Assembly: GCF_003053845.1 (NCBI RefSeq)
Contig: NZ_QAYG01000003.1
Span: 339,144 to 403,143 of the forward strand
Direction of reading: 5' to 3'
Length of the DNA stretch: 64,000 nucleotides
Source: Breoghania corrubedonensis
Lineage (GTDB): Bacteria > Pseudomonadota > Alphaproteobacteria > Rhizobiales > Stappiaceae
Made by a program: the position numbers and the translations under genes. The notes beneath the pieces are model-generated. The model was given only the letters and a program-made list of their open reading frames with translations. It ran no database searches and was not told the DNA's origin. Below are positions 20,616 through 30,888 of the stretch, one piece after another (positions within the stretch are counted from its first letter, which is position 1; each line of letters begins with the position of its first letter).

Positions 20616-21941
20616 ATGCGCCTTTCCAACTACTTCCTCCCCATCTTGAAGGAGGCCCCCCGCGAGGCGGAGATCGTCTCGCACCGCTTGATGTTGCGCG
20701 CGGGAATGATCCGCCAGCAGGCTGCGGGTATCTATTCGTGGCTGCCGCTCGGCTACCGGGTTCTGCGCAAGATTGAGCAGATCGTGCGCGAGGAGCAGGA
20801 GCGCGCCGGTGCTGTCGAAGTGCTGATGCCGACGATCCAGTCCGCCGATCTTTGGCGCGAGAGCGGGCGCTATGACGCCTATGGCGCGGAAATGCTGCGC
20901 ATTCAGGATCGCCATGAGCGCGAGATGCTCTATGGGCCGACGAACGAGGAGATGATCACCGACATCTTCCGCACCTACGTTCGGTCCTACAAGGATCTGC
21001 CGCTCAACCTCTATCATATCCAGTGGAAGTTCCGTGACGAGCGCCGCCCGCGCTTCGGCGTCATGCGCGGCCGTGAGTTCATGATGAAGGACGCCTATTC
21101 CTTCGACACGGACAAGGAATCGGCTCGCCATGCCTATAACCGCATGTTCGTGGCCTATCTGCGTACCTACGCGCGTCTCGGGTTGCAGGCGATCCCGATG
21201 CGGGCCGACACCGGCCCCATTGGCGGCGACATGAGCCACGAATTCATCATTCTGGCCTCCACCGGTGAAAGCCAGGTGTTCTGCCACAAGGATGTGCTGG
21301 AACTGAAGGTGCCCGGCGAAGACACCGATTTCTCCTCGGACCTGACCCCCATCGTCGACGAGTGGACGCGCGCCTACGCCGCGACCGATGAAATGCACGA
21401 TGAGGCAGCGTTCGCCGAAATCCCGGCAGACAAGCAGGTTTCCGCTCGCGGCATCGAAGTCGGCCACATTTTCTATTTCGGCACGAAGTATTCCGAACCG
21501 ATGGGGGCCAAGGTCGCGCAGGCAGACGGCAGCGAGCAGGCCGTTCACATGGGCTCCTACGGCATCGGTGTTTCGCGTCTTGTCGGCGGTATCATCGAAG
21601 CCTGCCACGACGATAACGGCATCATCTGGCCGGAGGCGGTTGCGCCATTCCAGGTTGGCCTGATCAATCTGAAATCCGGCGATGCGGCGACCGATGCCGC
21701 CTGTGCCGACCTCTACGAAAAATTGAACAAGGCCGGTGTCGATGTGCTTTACGACGACACGGACGGGCGCGCGGGCGCCAAGTTCGCGACGATGGACCTG
21801 ATAGGGGTGCCGTGGCAGCTCATCGTCGGTCCGCGTGGGCTGGCGAGTGGCGAAGTCGAGCTCAAGCGCCGCGCGACCGGCGAACGCGAGACCATGACGA
21901 TCGAGGCGGCGCTGTCGCGGCTGACGGATGCGCAGGACTGA
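20616..21941 (+). CDS. proS: Prolyl-tRNA synthetase, short alphaproteobacterial form
   Basis: Charges tRNA-Pro with proline. The 441-residue class II synthetase has an N-terminal [12 protein letters not shown] start. It shows motif 2 with [26 protein letters not shown], and a C-terminal anticodon-binding domain with [21 protein letters not shown]. The editing insertion of the roughly 570-residue bacterial form is absent, as usual in alphaproteobacteria. The ATG at 20616 begins the conserved N terminus; upstream frame extension has no resemblance. Confidence 0.97.
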   Translation: MRLSNYFLPILKEAPREAEIVSHRLMLRAGMIRQQAAGIYSWLPLGYRVLRKIEQIVREEQERAGAVEVLMPTIQSADLWRESGRYDAYGAEMLRIQDRHEREMLYGPTNEEMITDIFRTYVRSYKDLPLNLYHIQWKFRDERRPRFGVMRGREFMMKDAYSFDTDKESARHAYNRMFVAYLRTYARLGLQAIPMRADTGPIGGDMSHEFIILASTGESQVFCHKDVLELKVPGEDTDFSSDLTPIVDEWTRAYAATDEMHDEAAFAEIPADKQVSARGIEVGHIFYFGTKYSEPMGAKVAQADGSEQAVHMGSYGIGVSRLVGGIIEACHDDNGIIWPEAVAPFQVGLINLKSGDAATDAACADLYEKLNKAGVDVLYDDTDGRAGAKFATMDLIGVPWQLIVGPRGLASGEVELKRRATGERETMTIEAALSRLTDAQD

Positions 21942-22056
21942 CGCGTCTTTGCCGGGGCCATTGCGGCCGTGGTCCTAAACCGGTCAACTTGATGCGGCAC
22001 AAGGTGATTCCCTTGAGGCGATCGCCCCAGGTGGTGTTGTCAGACGGGAGCAGGGT

Positions 22057-23334
22057 ATGAACGCGGCGACCGAGCCGAGCGCGACGCGGCCATTCGCGGC
22101 CTTCGAATGGATGCTGGCCGGGCGCTACTTGCGCGCCCGCCGGCGCGAGACCTTCATTTCGATCATCGCGGGCTTTTCCTTCATCGGCATAATGCTCGGC
22201 GTTGCGACGCTCATCATCGTGATGGCGGTGATGAACGGCTTCCGCGGCGAGCTGATATCCAAGATACTTGGCATCAATGGCCATCTTCTGGTTCAGCCGA
22301 TGGACAGTCCGCTCGACGACTATGATGCGGTCGCGTCCCGGCTGGAAAGTGTGCCCGGCGTGCGCTTCGCCATGCCCTTCGTGGAAGGGCAGGGGCTCGT
22401 TTCCGGACCTGCCGGCGCGTTTGGGGCGCTAGTGCGTGGTGTGACGCAACACGATCTCGACCGTCTTCCGCTCGTCTCGCGCAAACTTGTCGCCGGCAGT
22501 CTGGACAATTTCGACAAGGCCGGCGGTATCGCCATCGGCTCGCGCATGGCCCGCTCCCTGGGGGTCGTGGTCGGCGATACGGTCACGTTGATAACGCCGC
22601 GCGGCAGCGTGACCCCAATGGGGGTGACGCCGCGTATCAAAGGCTACAAGGTGGTGGCGATCTTCGAGATCGGCATGTCGGAATACGACAGCACGATCGC
22701 CTTCCTGCCTTTTCCCGAAGCCCAGCTCTATTTCAACAAGGATGGGCAGGCGACGGCCATCGACGTCTTCCTCGACGATCCCGACGCGATTTCCGGCATG
22801 CGGGAGACGATCGAGGAGGCTGCCGGCCGTCCATGCTTCGTCACCGACTGGCGCCAGCGCAACACGACGTTCTTTTCCGCGCTCGAGGTGGAGCGAAACG
22901 TCATGTTCCTGATCCTGACGCTCATCGTGATCGTGGCGGCCCTGAATATCATTTCCGGCCTCACCATGCTGGTGAAGGACAAGAGCCACGACATCGCCAT
23001 CCTTCGTACGATGGGGGCAACGCGGGGGGCGGTCCTGCGGATCTTCATGATCACGGGAGCCAGTATCGGCACCTTCGGCACGTTCGCCGGACTGTTGCTC
23101 GGCTACATCGTCTGCCTGAACATCGAGAGTATCCGGCAGTTCATATCGTGGGTGACACGAACGGAACTGTTTTCGCCCGAACTCTATTTCCTCTCCAAGA
23201 TGCCGGCCGACATGAATGCGGGGGAGACCTTTTCCGTCGTGCTGATGGCGCTGGTCCTTTCCTTCCTTGCCACGCTCTATCCCGCGTGGCGGGCCGCTCG
23301 TCTCGATCCGGTGGAGGCTTTGCGTTACGAATGA
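22057..23334 (+). CDS. lolC: Lipoprotein-releasing ABC transporter permease, LolC/LolE family
   Basis: Inner-membrane permease that extracts outer-membrane lipoproteins and hands them to LolA. The 425-residue product has a first helix after [16 protein letters not shown], a large periplasmic domain, and three C-terminal helices ending in [19 protein letters not shown], the FtsX/MacB-type signature. Only one permease gene is present, so it may work as a homodimer (LolF type) with LolD. Its stop overlaps the lolD start by four bases. Confidence 0.93.
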   Translation: MNAATEPSATRPFAAFEWMLAGRYLRARRRETFISIIAGFSFIGIMLGVATLIIVMAVMNGFRGELISKILGINGHLLVQPMDSPLDDYDAVASRLESVPGVRFAMPFVEGQGLVSGPAGAFGALVRGVTQHDLDRLPLVSRKLVAGSLDNFDKAGGIAIGSRMARSLGVVVGDTVTLITPRGSVTPMGVTPRIKGYKVVAIFEIGMSEYDSTIAFLPFPEAQLYFNKDGQATAIDVFLDDPDAISGMRETIEEAAGRPCFVTDWRQRNTTFFSALEVERNVMFLILTLIVIVAALNIISGLTMLVKDKSHDIAILRTMGATRGAVLRIFMITGASIGTFGTFAGLLLGYIVCLNIESIRQFISWVTRTELFSPELYFLSKMPADMNAGETFSVVLMALVLSFLATLYPAWRAARLDPVEALRYE

Positions 23335-24065
23335 GTGTATCCGCCCCTACCCAGTCCGCCGGGGAAAACGCAGCCGGGAACGGTGCCCCCAACGCTGCTC
23401 TTGCTCTTGTCGGCATCGGACGTCGCTATAAGGAAGGCGACCGGACGCTGGAAATCCTCTCCGACGTCAATCTCATCCTGCGTCCGGGAGAAACCGTCGC
23501 GCTCGTGGCCCCGTCCGGGGCGGGCAAATCCACGCTCCTTCATATTGCGGGGCTTCTCGATCGGCCGGATGATGGCGAAGTCTACCTCGGCGGGCGCGCG
23601 TGTTCGAAGCTCTCGGAAGATGCGCGCACCCGCATCCGTCGGCTCGACATCGGATTCGTCTACCAGTTTCACCATCTGTTGCCGGAATTCACCGCGCTCG
23701 AGAATATCGCCATGCCGCAGCTGATACGCGGGCTATCGAAGGCGGAAGCGAACAGCCGGGCGATGCAGTTGCTGAAATACATGAAGCTGGAAGCGCGCGC
23801 CGAGCACCGCCCTTCGGAGCTTTCCGGCGGCGAGCAGCAGCGGGTCGCCATCGCCCGGGCGGTGGCCAATGCACCGCGTGTGCTGCTTGCTGACGAGCCG
23901 ACCGGCAATCTGGATCCCAGTACCGCTTCGTATGTTTTCGAGGCGCTGGCTAGTCTGGTGCGGGCAAGCGGACTGGCGGCGCTGTTTGCGACCCACAACA
24001 TGGAACTCGCCAACCAGATGGATCGCCGCATCACCTTGTCGAATGGCCAGGTTGTCGAGATCTAG
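23331..24065 (+). CDS. lolD: Lipoprotein-releasing ABC transporter ATPase
   Basis: ATP-binding partner of the LolC/E-type permease. The 244-residue product has Walker [10 protein letters not shown] (about residue 61), the signature [14 protein letters not shown] (about 163), Walker [13 protein letters not shown] and the switch histidine in FATHN. The ATG at 23331 overlaps the permease stop. The N-terminal 25 residues are low-complexity and probably disordered. Confidence 0.96.
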   Translation: MSVSAPTQSAGENAAGNGAPNAALALVGIGRRYKEGDRTLEILSDVNLILRPGETVALVAPSGAGKSTLLHIAGLLDRPDDGEVYLGGRACSKLSEDARTRIRRLDIGFVYQFHHLLPEFTALENIAMPQLIRGLSKAEANSRAMQLLKYMKLEARAEHRPSELSGGEQQRVAIARAVANAPRVLLADEPTGNLDPSTASYVFEALASLVRASGLAALFATHNMELANQMDRRITLSNGQVVEI

Positions 24066-24108
24066 AGCGCTTTGCCATCAAACGGACCCGTTTGATAAGA
24101 ATATGCTC
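24065..24108. repeat. Intergenic palindromic element after lolD
   Basis: ATCAAACG at 24077-24084 pairs with CGTTTGAT at 24089-24096, and GAGC/GCTC at 24065-24068 and 24105-24108 can extend it. The shape resembles short palindromic repeats common between genes of Hyphomicrobiales. It immediately follows the lolD stop and might also serve as a transcript end. Confidence 0.5.
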
Positions 24109-24325
24109 CAGGGTGTTTATCCCTGAAAGGAGCCGACTCTGATGCCGTGTTCCGCCGGACGGAACTGGGCGGGTGGACGCTCTCGAGCGTTCCCTTTCGC
24201 GTGATTTCAGGCGTTTCCGCGGTGGTCTTCGTCGAGAACCACTGGACGCCGCCATACCGAAACCCCATTTTGCAATGCAGCATTGCCGTTGAGAGGGCGA
24301 TCTCGTGTTGCAGAAGGGACGTGTG

Positions 24326-25438
24326 ATGGCGGACGATCAAAGAGCGGAACTGGTCGGCCTGGTTCTTCAGGGCGGGGGAGCGCTGGGCGCCTATCAGGCC
24401 GGTGCGTACGAGGCACTGATGAAGGCGGGATGGGCCCCGGACTGGGTCGCGGGGATCTCCATCGGGGCGATAAACGCCGCGATCATCGCGGGCAATCCGC
24501 CTGAGCGGCGCGTTGAACGGCTGGCCTGTTTCTGGAATCGATTGTCCGGCAACCTTATGGCGATGCCGCCCGAGGGGACGGATTATCGCTCCTGGTTCAA
24601 CGAAGCCAGCGCGGCGATGACGACGGCTTTCGGTCTTCCTGGTTTTTTTCGTCCCCGCACCCTGTCGCCACTCTTCAGTGCGAGAGGCTCATGCGGCGCG
24701 ATTTCCTTCTACGACACCGCGCCGCTGCGCGAGACGCTGCTCGAACTCGTTGATTTCGATCTTCTGAATTCCGGTGCGGTGCGCCTCAGCGTCGGCGCGG
24801 TCAATGTGACAAGCGGCAATTTCGCCTATTTCGACACCGAGAACATGACCGTCACGGTTGATCATGTCATGGCGAGCGGTGCGCTGCCGCCCAGTTTCCC
24901 GCCCATGGAGATCGACGGCCAGATGTACTGGGATGGCGGGCTCGTTTCCAACACGCCGCTGCAATACGTTCTGGAGGACGCCGGTCCGCATGAGGACATG
25001 CTGCTGTTCCAGATCGATCTGTTTGACGCACGCGGAGAGGTTCCGCAAACGATCTGGGACGTTGAGCACCGTATCAAGGACATTCGCTTTTCGTCCCGCA
25101 CACGGCTGAACACAGACCGTTTCCGGCAATTGCAGCGGTTGCGGAGGGCGGCCCGGCGTCTTTACGGCAAATTGCCGGAAAACCTGAAGCAGGATGCGGA
25201 TGCGCTGTTGCTGGAGGAGGCTGGATGCGATGCGGACGTCACCGTGGTGCATCTGATCCATCGTCTGGCCCCTTACACCAAGCAGTCCAAGGATTACGAG
25301 TTCTCGCGAGCTTCCGTCAACGAGCATTGGACTGCCGGCACCAACGATGTCGTGCGCACCTTGCGTCACCCCAAGTGGCTCTCCCGCGGCAAACCGAAGG
25401 AAGGTGTCGCTGTCTTCGATCTGGCGCGAGAAGGGTAG
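24326..25438 (+). CDS. Patatin-like phospholipase family protein
   Basis: Serine hydrolase of the patatin family, likely acting on lipids or acyl esters. The 370-residue product has the oxyanion-hole segment LQGGGALGAYQAG (about residue 13), the nucleophile elbow GISIG (about 43) and the catalytic aspartate in WDGGLVSNTP (about 204). The C-terminal part matches the DUF3734-like region often seen in such proteins. There is no signal peptide. The ATG at 24326 has AAGGGA six bases upstream. Substrate unknown. Confidence 0.88.
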   Translation: MADDQRAELVGLVLQGGGALGAYQAGAYEALMKAGWAPDWVAGISIGAINAAIIAGNPPERRVERLACFWNRLSGNLMAMPPEGTDYRSWFNEASAAMTTAFGLPGFFRPRTLSPLFSARGSCGAISFYDTAPLRETLLELVDFDLLNSGAVRLSVGAVNVTSGNFAYFDTENMTVTVDHVMASGALPPSFPPMEIDGQMYWDGGLVSNTPLQYVLEDAGPHEDMLLFQIDLFDARGEVPQTIWDVEHRIKDIRFSSRTRLNTDRFRQLQRLRRAARRLYGKLPENLKQDADALLLEEAGCDADVTVVHLIHRLAPYTKQSKDYEFSRASVNEHWTAGTNDVVRTLRHPKWLSRGKPKEGVAVFDLAREG

Positions 25439-25630
25439 GCGGTCTCGTCTTCCGGCAATACGGCACATGTTATGCCCCGCCTTGCGATTGCCTGATAACC
25501 CGCTGAACCAAGCCGCCATACTCGCCCCCTTGGCGCCTCACCACTGTTTGTGGCTTGGATCGTGCCGTTAATGCCTAGTTTACCTACTTGTTTATCCGGA
25601 ATTGCGGCCGCCAATAAAATCTTGCAGGAC

Positions 25631-25645
25631 GAACAAAAATAGAAC
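25631..25645 (+). promoter_or_regulatory. LexA operator, GAAC-N7-GAAC
   Basis: GAACAAAAATAGAAC is an exact match to the alphaproteobacterial LexA site (direct repeat GTTC-N7-GTTC on the other strand). It agrees at 13 of 15 positions with the operator in front of lexA at 52023-52037. It ends 39 bases before the ATG of a 32-codon ORF; a TTGCAG at 25623-25628 could be its -35 element. Confidence 0.85.
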
Positions 25646-25684
25646 AAAGTGTGATCAAACAGTGGTTATCCTGTGGAGAGACAG

Positions 25685-25783
25685 ATGCTTCAGATCGCTC
25701 GCGATATGCTCGCCTTTGGTGTTCTTGTCCTGTTTGGGCTCTCTCTGACTGTCTGGGTCGATGTGCTGGCGCAGGTTGGTTGA
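25685..25783 (+). CDS. Putative SOS-induced small inner-membrane protein
   Basis: A 32-codon ORF starting at ATG 25685 with GGAGAG at 25675-25680. The product begins MLQIARDML and has one hydrophobic helix from about residue 9 to 28, then a short polar tail. A perfect LexA operator lies 39 bases upstream, so expression is probably induced by DNA damage. Size, topology and control resemble Caulobacter SidA, a 29-residue SOS-induced division inhibitor acting on the divisome, but I see no sequence identity to claim homology. Function in division arrest is inference. Confidence 0.65.
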   Translation: MLQIARDMLAFGVLVLFGLSLTVWVDVLAQVG

Positions 25784-26177
25784 ACTGGGACGGTCATATT
25801 TTTCTGTTACGCCCCTGCCTGTGCATAGCGGGAAGAGGTTGGTGCGGCACGCTCGACACGGCGAGCGGGAAGCGAAACACTGGACGCGGATTCGTGATCG
25901 CCGCGCGGCGCAAGGGTTCAGCCCGTACCGTTCGTTTGCCGGGGCCGTCTTTGCGCCGCTACGCTTTGTATTGCGGGGGAGGGCGTGACGAAAGGTCTGC
26001 CTTCGTTGGCTCGCGTGACGCCGTGTCGGGCCGGTGCGAGGCGCGGGCAGAACGGTGCACACGCGCAAGTCGCGGGCAAGCGCTGGCCATGACGTTTCCA
26101 TGCCCGGTGGGATGCCGGGCACCAGGGTCTTGAACAAGTCGCGATTGGATTGTCTTGATCCTGTCGCTGTCACCCTG

Positions 26178-26219
26178 TTCAAGGCAGTGATTCTGGAGCG
26201 TCTTCTTGTCGTTCGGACG
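26178..26219 (+). repeat. Dispersed intergenic repeat, copy B
   Basis: Matches copy C (62414-62455) at about 30 of 42 positions, including TCAAG, TGAT and the block TTCTTGTCGTTCG. It lies in the gap before dnaE, about 50 bases ahead of the start codon. Confidence 0.5.
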
Positions 26220-26266
26220 ATGTGTCCGGGGTGGGGCGCTCCGTCCGATTTGCGGGAAATCGCCTC

Positions 26267-29200
26267 ATGGCCGATGTCGGCTTCGTTCACCTGCGCGTTC
26301 ATTCAGCCTTTTCGCTTCTGGAAGGCGCCTTGCCGGTCGCCAAGCTGATCAAGCTGGCCCAGGCGGATGCCCAGCCCGCGCTAGCGATTACCGATACCGG
26401 CAATCTCTTTGGCGCGCTTGAATTCTCCGAAAAGGCGGTGGGGGCCGGTATTCAGCCGATCATCGGGTGCCAGCTTGCCGTCGACTGGGGAGGCGAGGCG
26501 TCCGCGCGCAAGTCTGCGGACGCCTATCCCGAATGCGTTCTGCTGGCCGCGGACGATGAGGGCTTTGCCCGCCTCGTCGAACTCGTCAGCCATTCCTTCA
26601 TCGATACCGAACCTGGTCTGCGCCCGCATGTGCCGGCTGATCTGCTCGCATCGCATTCCGGTGGTCTCGTTGCCCTCACCGGCGGCGTCAATGGACCGAT
26701 CGGCCGCGCCATCCTGGCGGGGCAGGAAGATGTCGCGCGCGCCCGCCTGCAACGCATGAAGGCGATGTTCGGCGATCGACTCTATGTCGAATTGCAACGC
26801 CATGGAATGACCGAGGAGCGTCAGTGCGAGGGACTTCTCGTCGATTACGCTTACGAGGAATCCTTGCCGCTGGTGGCGACCAACGAGCCGTTCTTCCCCA
26901 CAGCCGATGATTATGAAGCCCATGACGCGCTGATCTGCATTTCGGAAGGTCGCGTGATCATCGAGGATGACCGCCGTCATCTTTCGCCGGAGCATTATTT
27001 CAAGTCGCGCGCGGATATGCTGGAGCTGTTCGCGGATCTGCCCGAGGCGACGGAGAATACCGTTGAAATCGCGCGACGGTGTCATGTGCGCGTTCCCAAG
27101 CGCCCGCCGTTGCTGCCCCGCTTCGCGGGCGCGGATGCCGATCCGGAGGAAGCGGAAAAGGCGGAGGCCGAGGAACTGGCCCGTCAGGCGCGCGAGGGGC
27201 TGGAGCGTCGGCTTGCCGCACATGGGCTAGCACCCGGCCACGAGCACAAGGACTACGAGGACCGTCTCGACTTCGAGCTCAACATCATCACCTCGATGAA
27301 GTTCCCGGGCTACTTTCTCATCGTTGCGGACTTCATCAAGTGGGCCAAGGGGCATGGCATCCCTGTCGGACCGGGCCGTGGTTCGGGCGCGGGTTCGCTT
27401 GTCGCCTGGTCGCTCACGATCACCGATCTTGATCCGATCCGCTTCAATCTGCTTTTCGAGCGCTTCCTCAATCCCGAACGCGTGTCGATGCCCGACTTCG
27501 ACATCGATTTCTGCCAGGATCGCCGCGAAGAGGTGATCCGCTATGTGCAGGGCAAGTATGGACGCGGGCAGGTCGCCCAGATCATCACTTTCGGTACGCT
27601 TCAGGCGCGCGTGGTCCTGCGTGACGTGGGCCGTGTTTTGCAAATGCCCTATGGCCAGGTCGACCGGCTGTGCAAGCTGGTGCCCCAGAACCCGGCCAAC
27701 CCGGTCACACTGAAGCAGGCGATCGAGGAGGAGCCGCGCCTGCAGCAGGCGGCTCAGGAAGAGGAGATCGTCAACAAGCTCCTCACCATCGGCCAGAAGC
27801 TGGAAGGCCTTTATCGCCACGCATCGACTCATGCCGCCGGCGTGGTGATCGGCGATCGGCCGCTGGAACAGCTCGTCCCGCTCTATCGCGATCCGCGTTC
27901 CGACATGCCGGTCACCCAGTTCAACATGAAGTGGGTCGAGAAGACCGGCCTCATCAAGTTCGACTTCCTGGGCCTGAAGACGCTTACGGTGCTGTCCACC
28001 GGTGTAAAGCTCGTCGCGCGCCGGGGTGTCGACGTGGACCTCTCCACCATCCCGCTGGACGATCCGCCCACCTACAAGCTTCTGACGAACGGCGAAACCG
28101 TTGGCGTTTTCCAGCTGGAAAGTGCGGGCATGCGCCGCGCCATCGCCGGCATGAAGCCGGACCGCTTCGAGGACATCATCGCGCTTGTGGCTCTTTATCG
28201 ACCCGGCCCGATGGACAACATCCCGACCTACAACCGCCGCAAGCACGGCGAGGAAGAGCCCGACTTCCTTCACCCCAAGCTGGAGCCGATCCTCAAGGAA
28301 ACCCACGGCATCATCATCTACCAGGAGCAGGTGATGCAGCTGGCGCAGATCCTGGCCGGCTATTCGCTTGGCGACGCCGACCTGCTGCGCCGAGCGATGG
28401 GCAAGAAGATCGCCGCCGAAATGGAGGTCCAGCGCTCCCGCTTCGTCGAGGGCGCGGCAAAGAACAGTGTCCCGGCGGCCCAGGCCAAGACGATCTTCGA
28501 TCTCGTCGCCAAATTCGCCAATTACGGCTTCAACAAGTCTCACGCCGCAGCTTACGCACTCGTCGCTTATCAGACTGCCTGGATGAAGGCGAACCATCCG
28601 GTCGAGTTCCTGGCCGCGCTGATGACGCTCGACATAGGCAATACCGACAAGCTCAACGATTTCCGTCGCGAGGCGCAGCGCATGGACATTGAGGTCGTCT
28701 CGCCCGACATCAATCGTTCGTGCCATTATTTCGACGTGCAGGACGGAGCGATCATCTATTCCCTGGCTGCGATCAAGGGGGTCGGCAGCCATGTGGTGGA
28801 GCATATCGAGGACGTCCGGACCGCTGGTGGTCCTTTCCGCGACATCGGCGATTTCGCCCGCCGTATCAGCCCCAAGCAGATGAACAAACGCACGCTGGAG
28901 AGCCTGATCGCGGCTGGTACCTTCGATTGCCTCGACCCGGACCGTGCGAAGCTCATGGCGGGTATCGATCGCATCGTGGGCGAGGCGCAGCGCGCGGAGG
29001 AAAACGCGACCTCGGGGCAGGGCGACATCTTCGGCATGGGCGCACCGGAACCGTTGCGCCTGTCTCGGGTGGAGGCGTGGCTTCCTGAGGAAAAGCTTGC
29101 CCGCGAGCATGCCGCTGTCGGTTTTTATCTCTCCGCTCATCCTCTCGATGAATATCGCGGCGTGCTCGACCGCATGCGGGTGCAGATGTGGGCGTCTTTC

Positions 29201-29704
29201 GAGGCGTCTGTAAAGCGCGGCGCTGCGGCCGGTCGGCTTGCTGGCACGATCACAGCGAAGCAGGAACGCAAGACCAAGACCGGCAACAAGATGGGGATCG
29301 TGCGTGTGTCCGATCCCACCGGCCAGTACGAGGCTGTGCTTTTTTCCGAAGGTCTGGCGCAATTCCGCGATCTTCTGGAAGTGGGGCGTTCCGTTGTGCT
29401 CATCGTTGCCGCGGAGGTGAAGGAGGAGGGGATCGGTGTGCGCATCCAGTCGGTGGAGCCGCTGGAAGTGGTCGCTAACCGGATTCACAAGAGCCTGAAG
29501 ATCTTCCTGCGCGACGGCACGCCGGTTGCCAACCTCAAGCGCTATCTCAGCCATCGTGGCGACAGCGATATTTCCATCGTCTGTCTGCTGGAGGGTGGAG
29601 CGCGGGAGGTGGAGGTGCAGTTGCCCGGCCGCTATCAGATCTCGCCCCAGGTGGCGAGCGCACTGAAGGCCGTGAAGGGCGTGGTGCAGGTGGAAATGGC
29701 CTGA
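26267..29704 (+). CDS. dnaE: DNA polymerase III alpha subunit
   Basis: Replicative DNA polymerase catalytic subunit. The 1145-residue product starts with a PHP domain (FVHLRVHSAFSLLEGAL at about residue 6). It has the catalytic PDFDIDFCQDRREEVIRY (two aspartates near 410), the polymerase fingers and thumb, and a C-terminal OB-fold segment. Length is typical of DnaE1. The ATG at 26267 matches the family N terminus; a GTG at 26222 would add 15 unmatched residues. The Shine-Dalgarno sequence is weak. Confidence 0.97.
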   Translation: MADVGFVHLRVHSAFSLLEGALPVAKLIKLAQADAQPALAITDTGNLFGALEFSEKAVGAGIQPIIGCQLAVDWGGEASARKSADAYPECVLLAADDEGFARLVELVSHSFIDTEPGLRPHVPADLLASHSGGLVALTGGVNGPIGRAILAGQEDVARARLQRMKAMFGDRLYVELQRHGMTEERQCEGLLVDYAYEESLPLVATNEPFFPTADDYEAHDALICISEGRVIIEDDRRHLSPEHYFKSRADMLELFADLPEATENTVEIARRCHVRVPKRPPLLPRFAGADADPEEAEKAEAEELARQAREGLERRLAAHGLAPGHEHKDYEDRLDFELNIITSMKFPGYFLIVADFIKWAKGHGIPVGPGRGSGAGSLVAWSLTITDLDPIRFNLLFERFLNPERVSMPDFDIDFCQDRREEVIRYVQGKYGRGQVAQIITFGTLQARVVLRDVGRVLQMPYGQVDRLCKLVPQNPANPVTLKQAIEEEPRLQQAAQEEEIVNKLLTIGQKLEGLYRHASTHAAGVVIGDRPLEQLVPLYRDPRSDMPVTQFNMKWVEKTGLIKFDFLGLKTLTVLSTGVKLVARRGVDVDLSTIPLDDPPTYKLLTNGETVGVFQLESAGMRRAIAGMKPDRFEDIIALVALYRPGPMDNIPTYNRRKHGEEEPDFLHPKLEPILKETHGIIIYQEQVMQLAQILAGYSLGDADLLRRAMGKKIAAEMEVQRSRFVEGAAKNSVPAAQAKTIFDLVAKFANYGFNKSHAAAYALVAYQTAWMKANHPVEFLAALMTLDIGNTDKLNDFRREAQRMDIEVVSPDINRSCHYFDVQDGAIIYSLAAIKGVGSHVVEHIEDVRTAGGPFRDIGDFARRISPKQMNKRTLESLIAAGTFDCLDPDRAKLMAGIDRIVGEAQRAEENATSGQGDIFGMGAPEPLRLSRVEAWLPEEKLAREHAAVGFYLSAHPLDEYRGVLDRMRVQMWASFEASVKRGAAAGRLAGTITAKQERKTKTGNKMGIVRVSDPTGQYEAVLFSEGLAQFRDLLEVGRSVVLIVAAEVKEEGIGVRIQSVEPLEVVANRIHKSLKIFLRDGTPVANLKRYLSHRGDSDISIVCLLEGGAREVEVQLPGRYQISPQVASALKAVKGVVQVEMA

Positions 29705-29764
29705 AGGTCGGCTTGTTGGGAGCGGAACAATACCGTCTGTGTCCGGCTTCGCGCCAATGATGCC

Positions 29765-29793
29765 TTGAAACGCTTCTCCGTGCGCACTATAAG
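29765..29793 (+). promoter_or_regulatory. Sigma-70-type promoter for rpsB
   Basis: TTGAAA at 29765-29770 and TATAAG at 29788-29793 are separated by exactly 17 bases. They lie about 115 bases upstream of the rpsB start, leaving a leader of roughly 110 bases. Part of the leader is GC-rich and partly self-complementary near 29869-29890, which might regulate rpsB translation. Confidence 0.65.
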
Positions 29794-29908
29794 GCGCGCA
29801 TTCCACACGTGGAGCAGGGCGGCGCAAATGCGCCTCAGTCCATCCGGTGATCGGGTCTTCCCGTTACCGCTCCGCGGAGGCTAACCGGAAAAACGGAGTT
29901 ACCAAGGC

Positions 29909-30742
29909 ATGGCTTTGCCTGATTTCAACATGCGCCAGCTGCTCGAAGCCGGCGTTCACTTCGGACATCAGAAGCACCGCTGGAATCCGAAGATGGGCAA
30001 CTATCTCTTCGGCGTTCGCAACAACGTCCACATCATCGACCTGTCGCAGACGGTTCCGCTTCTGCACCAGGCGCTGAAGGCGGTTTCCGACACTGTCGCA
30101 GCCGGTGGTCGCGTGCTGATCGTCGGCACCAAGCGCCAGGCCCAGGAGCCGGTGGCTGATGCCGCCCGCAAGTCCGCGCAGTACTTCGTCAACGCCCGCT
30201 GGCTCGGCGGCATGCTGACCAACTGGAAGACGATCTCGGGCGCCATCCAGCGCCTGCGCAAGCTTGAGGAAATGCTCGCCAGCGAGCAGGTCACCGCTCA
30301 GCTCACCAAGAAAGAGCGGCTCTTCATGGACCGCGAGCGGGACAAGCTGGAGCGCAACCTCGGCGGTATCAAGGATATGGGCGGCATCCCCGACCTTATC
30401 TTCGTGATCGATACCAACCGTGAGGGCATCGCCATTCAGGAAGCTCGTCGACTGGGCATTCCGGTCGCCGCGATCCTCGACTCCAACTGCGATCCGGCAG
30501 GTATCACCTATCCGGTTCCCGGCAATGATGACGCCGGCCGCGCCATTCAGCTTTACTGCGACCTGATCTCGCGCGCCGCCATCGACGGCATCGCCCGCGC
30601 CCAGGGTGGCATGGGCATGGATCTCGGTGCAGCCGAAGAGGTGCTCGACGAGCCGGCTCTGGAAGCCGAGGCGGTTGAGGAAGTCGCCGCTCCTGAGACG
30701 GAAGTCGCCGCGAGCGAGAATACGGCCGCCGGCGAAGCCTGA
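29909..30742 (+). CDS. rpsB: 30S ribosomal protein S2
   Basis: Structural protein of the small ribosomal subunit. The 277-residue product has the N-terminal [24 protein letters not shown] and the late [21 protein letters not shown] motifs. The C-terminal 35 residues are Glu/Ala-rich and probably disordered, a common alphaproteobacterial extension. It is followed by tsf, the classic order. Confidence 0.99.
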   Translation: MALPDFNMRQLLEAGVHFGHQKHRWNPKMGNYLFGVRNNVHIIDLSQTVPLLHQALKAVSDTVAAGGRVLIVGTKRQAQEPVADAARKSAQYFVNARWLGGMLTNWKTISGAIQRLRKLEEMLASEQVTAQLTKKERLFMDRERDKLERNLGGIKDMGGIPDLIFVIDTNREGIAIQEARRLGIPVAAILDSNCDPAGITYPVPGNDDAGRAIQLYCDLISRAAIDGIARAQGGMGMDLGAAEEVLDEPALEAEAVEEVAAPETEVAASENTAAGEA

Positions 30743-30835
30743 GCGTTCGACGCCGCGCCTCGCGCGGCACGTTGCAAGACAGAACGAGGGGCCGCCGGCG
30801 GGGTGAACCGCTGTGCGGCCGTCGTTTCACGTATC

Positions 30836-30865
30836 ATCCCCGACGCGGCCCTGCCGGTCGGGGAT
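30836..30865 (+). promoter_or_regulatory. Hairpin in the tsf leader
   Basis: ATCCCCGAC at 30836-30844 pairs exactly with 30857-30865, ending 23 bases before the tsf start. No T tract follows, so it is not a simple terminator. It may stabilise or attenuate the rpsB-tsf transcript. A second stem, GCCGCGC with GCGCGGC, lies just after the rpsB stop. Confidence 0.45.
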
Positions 30866-30888
30866 ACTCAGCATCACGAGAGGCACCG

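Larger units (their letters stand above)
25439..26266. other. Long gap between the patatin gene and dnaE
   Basis: In these 828 bases I see a LexA operator and a 32-codon ORF (25631-25783, listed separately), a seven-bp hairpin at 26101-26121 (TGCCCGG with CCGGGCA) and a dispersed repeat copy at 26178-26219. No longer frame has plausible coding character. The dnaE promoter is not evident. Confidence 0.6.

Noticed and set aside
24140..24180. GTTCCG...CGGAAC near 24150 as a LexA site
   Set aside because: It is an inverted repeat with the wrong spacing, not the GTTC-N7-GTTC direct repeat.
25651..26302. Frames of 160 codons (plus) and 215 codons (minus) before dnaE
   Set aside because: Arg/Cys/Ser-rich products typical of out-of-frame GC-rich DNA, with no motifs. 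They overlap the better-supported 32-codon ORF.
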